Notes under the pieces: model-generated
The model's database searches: none
What the model saw: only the letters and a program-made list of their open reading frames with translations
What the model was told of the DNA's origin: nothing
In this document: piece by piece, positions 1-5,686 of the stretch
How positions within the stretch are numbered: the first letter of the stretch is position 1
Layout of the letters: the number at the start of each line of letters is the position of its first letter
NCBI GenBank assembly: GCA_023267315.1
Contig: JAHFNN010000018.1
Coordinates: 1-12,781 of the forward strand
Length of the DNA stretch: 12,781 nucleotides
Origin: Candidatus Nomurabacteria bacterium
GTDB lineage: Bacteria; Patescibacteriota; Minisyncoccia; Phycocordibacterales; UBA9973
Direction of reading: 5' to 3'
Program-made: the position numbers and the translations under genes

Positions 1-76
1 CATGATAAGCGGGATAAATCAACTCTCCATGATTTTTCTTTTCGTTTTCTAAATTGTTAATTTTAAACTGACTCAT
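1..76 (-). CDS. Unidentified protein, N-terminal 25 codons only (cut by window edge)
   Basis: An ATG at 76-74 opens a frame with no stop up to the window edge, 7 bases after the atpA stop, so it is very probably translated as the next gene of the ATP synthase operon. In most bacteria this place holds atpG (gamma). The visible N-terminus, starting MSQFKINNLENEKKNHG and continuing through ELIYPAYH, lacks the usual gamma start, an amphipathic helix with the pattern I-x-S-V-x-N-T-x-x-I-T-x-A-M. I do not recognise it. It is either an unusual gamma or another gene inserted between atpA and the rest of the operon. No clear Shine-Dalgarno is present, so translation may be coupled to atpA. Confidence 0.6.
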   Translation of the reverse strand, partial: MSQFKINNLENEKKNHGELIYPAYH

Positions 77-83
77 TTAATTT

Positions 84-1586
84 TTATTTCCCAAATACAG
101 CTTTGAAATCAGAAATTGCTTTTTTAATATTCGCTTCTTCGCCTTCACTCCACATTGCTTTTTCTTTCACTTCTTTCATGAAAGCTTTTGCGTTTGCAGA
201 TGCATAGTCGATAAGGCCTGCTTCGAATTCTTTGATCTTCTCAACTGGCACATCATCCATATAGCCACGAGTAAGTGCGTAGAGTGCCACCACTTGGTTT
301 TCAACAATAACTGGAGAGTACTGTGGTTGTTTCAACATTTCTACTGCGCGGCGACCACGATCAAGCGTCTTCTTCGTGCTTTCATCGAGGTCAGAACCAA
401 ACTGTGAGAATGCTTCAAGTTCACGGAATTGCGCGAGGTCGAGTTTCAATGTTCCTGACACTTTCTTCATCGCCTTAATTTGCGCAGCAGAACCCACACG
501 AGACACTGAAAAGCCCACGTTTACTGCAGGACGAATACCTTTGTAGAAAAGATCTGTTTCCAAGAAGATCTGACCGTCGGTAATGGAAATAACGTTGGTC
601 GGAATGTAGGCAGAAATGTCGCCAGCTTGGGTTTCAATAATTGGAAGTGCAGTGATAGAACCTCCACCTGCTTCTTTGTTGCGTCGGCAAGCGCGCTCGA
701 GCAAGCGTGAGTGCAAGTAGAACACATCTCCTGGATATGCTTCACGGCCTGGTGGACGGCGAAGCAAGAGCGAGATTTCGCGATATGCCACAGCGTGCTT
801 GGAAAGATCATCATAAATAATGAGTACGTCTTGACCTTGATCCATGAAGTATTCTGCAATAGCTACACCTGCGTACGGTGCGATATATGAGAGCGCAGCA
901 GATTCTGATGCACCAGCAGAAACGACGACAGTGTAATCCATCGCACCGCCTTCACGAAGACGAGTTTCAAGTTTGCGGAGCTTAGAATCTTTTTGACCGA
1001 TTGAAACATACACGCAGATAAGGTTCTGGCCTTTTTGGTTGAGAATTGTGTCGATAGCAATTGCGGTTTTTCCTGTTTGACGATCGCCAATGATGAGCTC
1101 ACGTTGTCCACGACCAATTGGGATAAGCGCATCGATAGCTTTGATACCCGTCTGCACTGGCTGGTCCACTCCCTGACGAGTAATAACACCCGAAGCCACG
1201 CGCTCCACTGGATAAGTCGCATCAGCCTTAATAGCACCCTTACCATCAATAGCTTGACCCAATGCGTTTACTACACGGCCGATGGTGCCTTTACCTACTG
1301 GTACTTCCAAAATTTTTCCGGTTGCACGAACTTCGTCACCTTCTTTAATCTTTGAGAAATCACCGAGAATAATGACACCAACAGAATCTGCTTCGAGGTT
1401 GAGCGCTACACCAACTTCTCCATGCGCAAAAGAAACCATTTCTGATGCTTTAATATTTGAAAGACCAGAAACTTTTGCCACGCCGTCGAATACTTCTTGC
1501 ACCACGCCGACTTTTTCCGCTTTTGTTTCAGCTTTGAATTCACCGATTGCTTGTTTTAAGTTTTCTACGAGATTTGATTTTGACAT
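84..1586 (-). CDS. atpA: F1F0 ATP synthase subunit alpha
   Basis: Alpha subunit of the cytoplasmic F1 head (alpha3beta3), which carries the non-catalytic nucleotide sites and the arginine finger for the beta catalytic site. The 500-residue product is normal family length. Visible marks are the N-terminal beta-barrel region (about 25-95), the P-loop GDRQTGKT at 167-174, the Walker B stretch ending VLIIYDD near 254-260, and the ATP synthase alpha/beta signature PAVNVGFSVSR ending at Arg363, the expected arginine finger. The start ATG lies one base after the atpH stop, which indicates tight translational coupling. It ends in TAA, 7 bases before the next ORF. Nothing looks degenerate, so a working enzyme is expected. 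The beta and gamma genes are not in the window. Confidence 0.98.
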   Translation of the reverse strand: MSKSNLVENLKQAIGEFKAETKAEKVGVVQEVFDGVAKVSGLSNIKASEMVSFAHGEVGVALNLEADSVGVIILGDFSKIKEGDEVRATGKILEVPVGKGTIGRVVNALGQAIDGKGAIKADATYPVERVASGVITRQGVDQPVQTGIKAIDALIPIGRGQRELIIGDRQTGKTAIAIDTILNQKGQNLICVYVSIGQKDSKLRKLETRLREGGAMDYTVVVSAGASESAALSYIAPYAGVAIAEYFMDQGQDVLIIYDDLSKHAVAYREISLLLRRPPGREAYPGDVFYLHSRLLERACRRNKEAGGGSITALPIIETQAGDISAYIPTNVISITDGQIFLETDLFYKGIRPAVNVGFSVSRVGSAAQIKAMKKVSGTLKLDLAQFRELEAFSQFGSDLDESTKKTLDRGRRAVEMLKQPQYSPVIVENQVVALYALTRGYMDDVPVEKIKEFEAGLIDYASANAKAFMKEVKEKAMWSEGEEANIKKAISDFKAVFGK

Positions 1587-1587
1587 A

Positions 1588-1992
1588 TTATTTTACTAGG
1601 TAATCTTCTAATTTCTTTAACTTTGATTTCAAACTTCCGTCATACAACGTATCACCGACTTTTATTTTGACTCCACCAAGCAATTCTTTGTCTTCTGTCT
1701 CTTCCATAATGACATGCTCTGCTTTGTGTTTGTGTTTTATGAATGTTTGAATTTCGTGATGTTCTTTTTCGGTGAGCTTTGTTTTGGATGAAATTTCTGC
1801 GCGTACAGTATTGTGATTTTTATCGTGAATCTTTTCAAAGTGTTCCAGTAATTCATCTGCTCGAGACACCACACCATTCTTCTTGAGCATCACAAGTGCT
1901 GCACGAATGAGCTTTTGTTGCTCTTCGTGACTCTTGCCTTCGGTGGCTTCGTAGAGTGCTTCAGCTAAATTGTTAATATCAAACTTTGCCAT
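1588..1992 (-). CDS. atpH: F1F0 ATP synthase subunit delta, short form
   Basis: Delta (OSCP) subunit, which joins the top of the F1 head to the peripheral stalk b subunits. The product has 134 residues, against about 175-180 in typical bacteria. The C-terminal part keeps the family pattern LLGGVKIKVGDTLYDGSLKSK (about 104-124), equivalent to the G-G-x-x-I-x-V-G-D-x-x-x-D-G-S motif. The N-terminal helical part is compressed and rich in Lys, Glu and His. Position between atpF (3-base gap) and atpA (1-base gap) supports the call. The shortness appears natural: both ends fit the operon spacing and there is no frameshift. Confidence 0.93.
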   Translation of the reverse strand: MAKFDINNLAEALYEATEGKSHEEQQKLIRAALVMLKKNGVVSRADELLEHFEKIHDKNHNTVRAEISSKTKLTEKEHHEIQTFIKHKHKAEHVIMEETEDKELLGGVKIKVGDTLYDGSLKSKLKKLEDYLVK

Positions 1993-1995
1993 ATG

Positions 1996-2493
1996 TTATT
2001 TAAAATGCGCGACACTCGCCTCAATGATTGAACTATCGATCTTTTCACTGATACCTTTCGTTAAAACTTTTTCTGTTGCAGAAGTTACCAAACCAGCAAG
2101 CTCTTTCTTGGCATCATCCAACATTTTCTGCTTTTCCTCTTCAAGTGCAGTCTTTCCTTGAGCAAGAGTCTTCGCGACTTCTTTCTTGGCATCCTCAAGC
2201 ATTTCATTCTTTTTTACTTCAGCTTCTTTTTTTGCTTTAGTGAAAATATCACTCGCCTCTTTCTGTGCTTCTCTCAATGCCTTTTCATATTCTTCCTTTG
2301 TTTTTGAAAGAGTTTCTGCGTTTGATTTTGCATCAGTGAGACCTTTTTCAATGGTTTGTGAACGTTCACTCATGAGCTTATTCAATGGCTTGATCGCAAA
2401 ACGGTAGAGCACCCAAATAACCACCGCGAAGTTTATGAGCTGAGCGATTAAGATTTTTATATCAAGATGAAATGTTGAGATGATTGATTGCAT
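1996..2493 (-). CDS. atpF: F1F0 ATP synthase subunit b
   Basis: Peripheral stalk subunit b. The 165-residue protein has one membrane helix near residues 12-33 (IAQLINFAVVIWVLYRF) and then a long, highly charged Glu/Lys/Ala helix (about 40-150), which forms the dimeric stalk that reaches delta. The length is normal for the family (about 156-170). Only one b gene is present here, so a homodimer is expected. It is 3 bases from atpH downstream and 102 bases from atpE upstream. The start region has no obvious Shine-Dalgarno. No second b or b-prime gene is seen. Confidence 0.96.
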   Translation of the reverse strand: MQSIISTFHLDIKILIAQLINFAVVIWVLYRFAIKPLNKLMSERSQTIEKGLTDAKSNAETLSKTKEEYEKALREAQKEASDIFTKAKKEAEVKKNEMLEDAKKEVAKTLAQGKTALEEEKQKMLDDAKKELAGLVTSATEKVLTKGISEKIDSSIIEASVAHFK

Positions 2494-2595
2494 ATATATG
2501 TACTGAAATTACTTATCTAAAATACTGCCCTAACGAACAGTTGAAGATGTAAGAATAAAGGATAGGACTTCATTCATACACCTTGCAACTATCAA

Positions 2596-2841
2596 CTAGA
2601 TAGAGAATGCGACCACAAGCGCGTAAATCGCGATAGCTTCCGCAAAAGCGGCAACGATAAGCATTGGCACCAAAACCTTTGATGATGCTTCTGGGTTACG
2701 GCCGATTGCCTCCATTGCTCCTTTACCGATCATACCGATACCGATACCAGGACCAATAGCACCCAATCCGATTGCAAGACCTTTTGCAAGAGGAATCAAG
2801 TTTACTGCTGTTGCAGCTGCTGTAGCTGTTGTATTTTCCAT
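2596..2841 (-). CDS. atpE: F1F0 ATP synthase subunit c (proteolipid ring)
   Basis: Membrane rotor subunit c. The 81 residues form two transmembrane helices joined by the conserved polar loop RNP (48-50, equivalent to RQP). Helix 1 carries the glycine-rich packing motif G-x-G-x-x-G-P-G-I-G-I-G (about 25-36). Helix 2 carries the ion-binding carboxylate Glu68 in AFAEAIAIYALVV. The residues around the site are hydrophobic (Ile at the position of the Gln, and Ala after Glu), so the Na+ ligand set of Ilyobacter-type rings is absent and proton coupling is inferred. The gene ends in TAG, unlike all other genes here. It has unusually long gaps on both sides (106 and 102 bases) in an otherwise tightly packed operon. 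This fits separate translational control, as c is needed in many copies. Confidence 0.97.
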   Translation of the reverse strand: MENTTATAAATAVNLIPLAKGLAIGLGAIGPGIGIGMIGKGAMEAIGRNPEASSKVLVPMLIVAAFAEAIAIYALVVAFSI

Positions 2842-2886
2842 AGTGCTTAATAATTATCTAATAATGGGTGACCTTTTGATTTTATC

Positions 2887-2940
2887 TTCGGTACCTTGTA
2901 TTTAGTATGGAAATATACATACCAAATATAAAATACCGAA
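2887..2940 (-). promoter_or_regulatory. Predicted RNA hairpin between atpB and atpE
   Basis: The transcribed strand can pair TTCGGTA with TACCGAA (2887-2893 with 2934-2940, 7 bp). Inside that it pairs a 9-bp stem (2901-2909 with 2918-2926, one G-U pair) around an 8-base loop. No T-run follows, so it is not an intrinsic terminator. It lies between the atpB stop and the atpE start, where it could protect the distal message or tune translation of the abundant c subunit. That role is inferred. Confidence 0.5.
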
Positions 2941-2947
2941 AATAATT

Positions 2948-3802
2948 TTATGCGTGTGCGTGTTCTGTTTCGTGTTCTTCATGCTCACTATGATCCTGAG
3001 CAGCGATTGTAAAGTACACAAGCGTAAGAATCGAAAAGATGAGCGCCTGGATGAGCCCCACGAAAACTTCAAGAAACAAAAATGGTACTGGAAGCGCATA
3101 TGCCAAAATAGCGGCCATAGCACTCAAGAGTACTTCACCTGCAAAAACATTTCCGAATAATCGGAATGATAATGAGGCAACTTTTGCGAATTCTCCAATA
3201 AGTTCGAGAACGCCAACAAAGAACATAATTGGCGCAGTTAAGAGGATCATTGGTTCCTTACGGATTTTCTTAAAAATTTCGCCAAGCGCCTTAAGATTAA
3301 CATATTTATTAAGCATTTTCCAAGAACCGATGGAAACGATTCCAAAGATGTTTGATCCAATCACTGCACACAATGCAAGCGCGATCGTAGTATTCACGTC
3401 AGCTGTACCGCTGCGTAAAAATGGCACAAATGATGCACCATCTGCTCCGTGTTCTACAAGACCAAACGCACCAAATGGTAGAATTCCGAGCCAGTTATTG
3501 ATGAGTACGAATGCAAAAATACTAAATGCGAGTGGAAACACTTTCTCTGTTATTTTTCGGCTTCCAGTTACCTGATCTGCAAGAGACATCGCTCCTTCTA
3601 AAATGATTTCAAATGCGTTTTGCAGTTTCCCTGGAATCTGTTTAATACTTCTTGAAAGAACCGCAACAAGAAGAACAATAATAAGTACTGTTCCCCAGCT
3701 TGTAATGAGTGCATTTGTTATTGAAAAATTACCAATATGCGTAACTGGTTCTGCAAAGAGTGTAATTTCATGTTTTATTGTTGTTGGTTGAGTCGTTTGC
3801 AT
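2948..3802 (-). CDS. atpB: F1F0 ATP synthase subunit a
   Basis: Membrane stator subunit a, which provides the proton half-channels next to the c ring. The 284 residues contain about five to six hydrophobic helices. The essential arginine is Arg214 in FAKVASLSFRLFGNVFAGE (205-223), equivalent to Arg210 of E. coli. Further family marks are LINNWLGILPF (100-110) and the C-terminal helix FVGLIQALIFSILTLVYF (247-264). The last 15 residues (270-284) form a tail of His and Glu (DHSEHEEHETEHAHA). The ATG lies one base from the atpZ/I stop, so the two are translationally coupled. Such His-rich tails occur in some atpB proteins; metal or pH sensing by it would be speculation. Confidence 0.97.
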   Translation of the reverse strand: MQTTQPTTIKHEITLFAEPVTHIGNFSITNALITSWGTVLIIVLLVAVLSRSIKQIPGKLQNAFEIILEGAMSLADQVTGSRKITEKVFPLAFSIFAFVLINNWLGILPFGAFGLVEHGADGASFVPFLRSGTADVNTTIALALCAVIGSNIFGIVSIGSWKMLNKYVNLKALGEIFKKIRKEPMILLTAPIMFFVGVLELIGEFAKVASLSFRLFGNVFAGEVLLSAMAAILAYALPVPFLFLEVFVGLIQALIFSILTLVYFTIAAQDHSEHEEHETEHAHA

Positions 3803-3803
3803 T

Positions 3804-4088
3804 TTATTGTAGAGTTGGATCTTCTTTCACTTCTTCTTTTTTATGCGGTAATTCTGGTGAAATCGTATGAATATATTTTTTTACGATTCGAACGATAGCA
3901 AGCGATGAAAAGAAAAAAGCTACCACAGTGAGTCCTAGGAAAATAAACGGCCGTGTGCCGAATTGTGCATCTAAATATTTGCCTAATAAAAGGGCTGCGA
4001 CAAGCGGTATTGCTACCCATATAGACACTCGTCCAAATATGAGAATAGCTGGTCGCCACCAGGCAGTTTTGTTTTGAGGTTCAGACAT
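3804..4088 (-). CDS. AtpZ/AtpI-like small membrane protein, first gene of the ATP synthase operon
   Basis: This 94-residue protein has two predicted membrane helices (about 20-36 and 47-68) joined by a short loop. It carries the pattern GKYLDAQFGTRPFIFLGLTV, which fits the AtpZ/AtpI family (F0F1-ATPase-associated, implicated in c-ring assembly or Mg2+ handling). The C-terminal tail is charged. First position in the operon is typical. The start ATG is preceded by AAGGGAATAAACT, a rare good Shine-Dalgarno match in this window with about 8 bases of spacing. The first bases of that site adjoin the closing strand of the 20-bp inverted repeat of the upstream tRNA-like module. AtpZ and AtpI cannot be separated confidently by eye, so no symbol is given. 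Confidence 0.85.
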   Translation of the reverse strand: MSEPQNKTAWWRPAILIFGRVSIWVAIPLVAALLLGKYLDAQFGTRPFIFLGLTVVAFFFSSLAIVRIVKKYIHTISPELPHKKEEVKEDPTLQ

Positions 4089-4174
4089 AGTTTATTCCCT
4101 TGAAAACTTAGTGCGCGCGCCAAGGGTCGAACTTGGGACCTTTCGAGTGAGGAAGTGCGGGGCACTTTCGCAAG

Positions 4175-4330
4175 ACCTTTTGAGATTTTTTAGATATGAG
4201 TACCGCGCTTTGTGCGTGTGCCAGGGGTCGAACCTGGGACCTTTCGAGTATCAGTCGAATGCTCTACCAACTGAGCTACACACGCACGAAGCGCACTACA
4301 ATATTCATGTCTAAAAAATCCAAAAGGTGT
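4175..4330. repeat. Long imperfect inverted repeat flanking tRNA-Ile
   Basis: 4175-4220 and 4279-4330 are inverted copies of each other over about 46-52 bases, including the tRNA acceptor strands. Matching blocks are ACCTTTTG, GATTTTTTAGA, ATGA, GCGCTT and GTGCGTGTG, with a few mismatches and a four- to six-base indel. The pre-tRNA would carry an acceptor stem extended far beyond the mature ends. Confidence 0.85.
4213..4285 (-). tRNA. tRNA-Ile (anticodon GAU)
   Basis: A complete 73-base cloverleaf can be drawn. The acceptor stem GCGTGTG pairs with CACACGC in seven perfect pairs. Then come TA, D-arm GCTC-AGTTGGTA-GAGC, base A, and anticodon stem TTCGA/TCGAA with loop CTGATAC (U33, anticodon GAU). 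The variable loop is AGGTC, the T-arm is CCAGG-TTCGACC-CCTGG, and A is the discriminator. GAU reads AUC/AUU isoleucine codons. The 3' CCA is not encoded (CAA follows), so it must be added by nucleotidyltransferase. The gene sits at the tip of a long imperfect inverted repeat and inside a second, split tRNA-like sequence. Confidence 0.95.
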
Positions 4331-4356
4331 ACAGCTCCTGTAAGGAGTCAGTCGAA

Positions 4357-4391
4357 GCTACAAGTATTTTTCTGGTGAAAAATCTTGCAGC
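4357..4391 (-). other. Stable RNA hairpin inside the tRNA module
   Basis: The transcribed strand pairs GCTGCAAGATTTTTC with GAAAAATACTTGTAGC around loop ACCA. This gives fifteen pairs, with one G-U pair and one bulged A. No T-run follows, so it is not a terminator. It lies between the 5' half of the split tRNA-like sequence and the tRNA-Ile hairpin. Confidence 0.55.
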
Positions 4392-4561
4392 CCCACCTCA
4401 TTCGCCTACGCTCATTCCGGTCTTGCGATCGGGTCCCATCCCGATTTCACTCTACCAGCTGAGCTACGCGCGCACTAAGTTTTCAAAGATTTAAAAGGAT
4501 TGATCGGTCGAAGTCGCTAATTTTTACAAAAGTAAAAATGCCTGTTGAAACAAGCTATAAA

Positions 4562-4590
4562 AATATAGCAGAAAATGGTTATTTCAGCAA
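4562..4590 (-). promoter_or_regulatory. Promoter for the tRNA module and ATP synthase operon
   Basis: On the minus strand, -35 TTGCTG (4590-4585), a 17-base spacer and -10 TATATT (4567-4562) preceded by TGC (an extended -10) form a good sigma70-type promoter. The predicted start is near 4555. It lies directly after the terminator of the previous gene and is the best promoter before the tRNA module and atpZ/I, so all are probably co-transcribed. Confidence 0.65.
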
Positions 4591-4591
4591 C

Positions 4592-4615
4592 AAAAAATAC
4601 CCCACGAAGGGGTAT
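4592..4615 (-). terminator. Intrinsic terminator after the PG-binding/FN3 gene
   Basis: On the minus strand ATACCCC, loop TTCGT, GGGGTAT form a perfect 7-bp stem followed by a run of six T. It lies 30 bases after the stop of the 4646-5299 gene and just before the atp promoter, so it separates the two transcription units. Confidence 0.88.
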
Positions 4616-4645
4616 CTTTGCTCTACCTTTCTATTTTTAAACCAA

Positions 4646-5299
4646 TTAGTTGGTCTTGAAGGTTGAGGGCCATGTAACACTCACGTTACCTGTCTGGTCT
4701 GTAGTATAGACAAGATAGTAATATGTTGTATTAGATGAAAGTCCTGAGATAGCGACACTTTGTGATGTTCTAAGACTTGTATCAGTCATCGCGGTATTTC
4801 CGCTTACGTCAACAGAGTTTTCGCGCTCGAAAGTTGTAAGTGGTGTATTACTGTAGTATACAACTCCTTTTGCAGCTTCATTGGTAGTCCAATTTACAGT
4901 AGCGTTACTTGAACTTGCAACAATAGTAACATTACTAATACTTGCTGACGCACCATTTGACATACCGAGAGCCATTTGAGCATTTAGTACTGGAAGCGTC
5001 ATAGGACCAACGCGACCGACAGCAGGAAGATTATTTCGTGATTGGAAATTTGCAACAGCTGATTTGGTGAGAAAACCGAAATAATTTGTTACCAATCCCT
5101 GTGGATATAATGTAGGGTCTTGAGCGAGAAATGTTTGGAGTGATCCAACATCCGATCCTCGTGAACCTACTTCAAGCTGACGTGTAAGCACATCTGCACT
5201 TGCAAATGATGGAGTTGCTACAGCAAGGAGTGCCATAACCATTAAACCGGCGCCTAAAAGACGTGGTGACTTCTTTGAAAATTTTGTATTTGTATTCAT
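4646..5299 (-). CDS. Secreted peptidoglycan-binding protein with FN3-like domain
   Basis: The 217-residue exported protein has a basic N-terminus, a hydrophobic core near 15-29 and an A-x-A cleavage site about 32-36 (SFASA). Residues 38-108 fit a PG_binding_1 domain, with QLEVGSRGSDVGSLQTFL, YFGFLTKSAVANFQ and a final GRVGPMTLPVLN repeat. Residues 121-216 form a beta-rich fibronectin type III-like or purple-acid-phosphatase-N-like domain (WTTNEAAKGVVYYS, TTYYYLVYTTDQTGN). No catalytic domain is seen, so the likely role is cell-wall anchoring or display of an adhesive module on the surface. This combination is frequent in Parcubacteria-type genomes. Upstream lies an AT-rich leader with TGTAAT palindromes. 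The ATG has no Shine-Dalgarno. Confidence 0.85.
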   Translation of the reverse strand: MNTNTKFSKKSPRLLGAGLMVMALLAVATPSFASADVLTRQLEVGSRGSDVGSLQTFLAQDPTLYPQGLVTNYFGFLTKSAVANFQSRNNLPAVGRVGPMTLPVLNAQMALGMSNGASASISNVTIVASSSNATVNWTTNEAAKGVVYYSNTPLTTFERENSVDVSGNTAMTDTSLRTSQSVAISGLSSNTTYYYLVYTTDQTGNVSVTWPSTFKTN

Positions 5300-5323
5300 A
5301 TTATTTTTTTATTATTTATAAAG

Positions 5324-5352
5324 ATTATTTATTTGCTAATATATTTGTGCAA
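5324..5352 (-). promoter_or_regulatory. Possible promoter of the PG-binding/FN3 gene
   Basis: On the minus strand TTGCAC (5352-5347), 17 bases, then AATAAT (5329-5324) is a moderate sigma70-type match, with the gene starting at 5299. The region is very AT-rich, so chance matches are likely. Confidence 0.35.
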
Positions 5353-5401
5353 CAGCTCGACCCACTATTTACTGATATCTACTAAGGGTGCCGTTTGAAT
5401 G

Positions 5402-5432
5402 TGTAATATATTACAGTTTTTCAATATTACAG
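5402..5432. promoter_or_regulatory. TGTAAT palindrome and half-site (operator-like)
   Basis: 5402-5415 is the perfect 14-base palindrome TGTAATATATTACA. A further TATTACAG at 5425-5432 repeats the one at 5409-5416 with a 16-base period. Related elements occur at 6131, 6752, 6839-6869 and 6910-6940. A dimeric transcription factor site upstream of the 4646-5299 gene is inferred. Confidence 0.55.
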
Positions 5433-5454
5433 ATAACATAGACCCTTTTACACA

Positions 5455-5482
5455 AAATGACCCCACTCACATAGGGTCATTT
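5455..5482 (-). terminator. Hairpin terminator after the 42-residue protein gene
   Basis: AAATGACCC (5455-5463) is inversely repeated by GGGTCATTT (5474-5482). On the minus strand the stem runs into a short T-run (TTTTG), 20 bases after the stop at 5502. The T-run is brief, so termination may be weak. Confidence 0.55.
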
Positions 5483-5501
5483 GATTGTGGATACTAGTTA
5501 T

Positions 5502-5630
5502 TTATTTATCTGAGTGTTTAGAATCATCTTTTGGTTTTGATTCCGGTGCCTCAGTACCAGGTGCCTTATGTATTTCAGGTATTGGTTTCTTTTCGTCTTC
5601 TTTAGTTGTTTCTGGTGTTTGATTTGTCAT
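5502..5630 (-). CDS. Small charged protein, 42 residues
   Basis: An ATG at 5630-5628 opens a 42-codon frame ending in TAA. It begins MTNQTPETTKEDEKKP and continues with Pro, Glu, Lys, Asp and Ser only, with no hydrophobic segment, so it is probably a disordered soluble peptide. It lies between the YggT-like gene (56-base gap) and a hairpin terminator, and its codon use resembles its neighbours. I do not recognise a family. The enclosing gap, the terminator placed just after its stop and the clean frame support a real gene, but the case is not decisive. Confidence 0.6.
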   Translation of the reverse strand: MTNQTPETTKEDEKKPIPEIHKAPGTEAPESKPKDDSKHSDK

Positions 5631-5686
5631 ATTATTCTTTTATTAGATAGTAATTTAAATTTATTTATAAAAATTCGACGGTTTTT

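Larger units (their letters stand above)
4112..4473 (-). other. Split tRNA-like sequence enclosing tRNA-Ile
   Basis: The transcribed strand begins at 4473 with acceptor strand GCGCGCG, then TA and a D-arm (GCTCAGCTGGTAGAGT). About 300 bases later comes a T-arm (CCAAG, loop TTCGACC, CTTGG), acceptor strand CGCGCGC and discriminator A at 4112. No CCA is encoded. Both halves closely resemble the enclosed tRNA-Ile: from ACTCGAAAGGTCCC to the acceptor they differ mainly by paired changes. The halves do not form a normal anticodon arm: 3' TCGAA has no TTCGA partner in the 5' half. The enclosed sequence includes a 10-bp stem (4168-4177 with 4419-4428), small hairpins at the two inner edges, and the tRNA-Ile hairpin. 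It could be an intron-bearing tRNA, a pseudo-tRNA split by insertion of the tRNA-Ile cassette, or a tRNA-like leader element. A plain functional tRNA is unlikely as drawn. Confidence 0.55.
4100..4486. repeat. Perfect 20-bp inverted repeat closing the tRNA module
   Basis: Bases 4100-4119 are exactly complementary to 4467-4486. The repeat contains the seven acceptor pairs of the split tRNA-like sequence plus 13 further pairs of leader and trailer. In RNA it would hold the two halves together as one closed domain ending 11 bases before the atpZ/I start codon. Confidence 0.9.

Noticed and set aside
1035..1599. Long plus-strand ORFs opposite atpA
   Set aside because: They are shadow frames of a strongly conserved gene with no start signal or family resemblance.
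2494..2595. Short leader-peptide frames (15-18 codons) between atpE and atpF
   Set aside because: Very short, overlapping in two frames, with no ribosome-binding site or conserved feature visible.
4111..4378. Two overlapping plus-strand ORFs of 60-67 codons across the tRNA region
   Set aside because: They are antisense to tRNA-Ile and the split tRNA-like arms; their peptides are translations of tRNA complements, a common false-gene source.
4112..4473. Group I intron in the outer tRNA
   Set aside because: I found no recognisable P7 or guanosine-binding core, the halves lack a normal anticodon stem, and the interior is dominated by another tRNA with long flanking repeats.
4521..4541. AT-rich hairpin ATTTTTAC-TTTT-GTAAAAAT as a terminator after the atp promoter
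   Set aside because: It has almost no GC and is not followed by a T-run, so it should not terminate.
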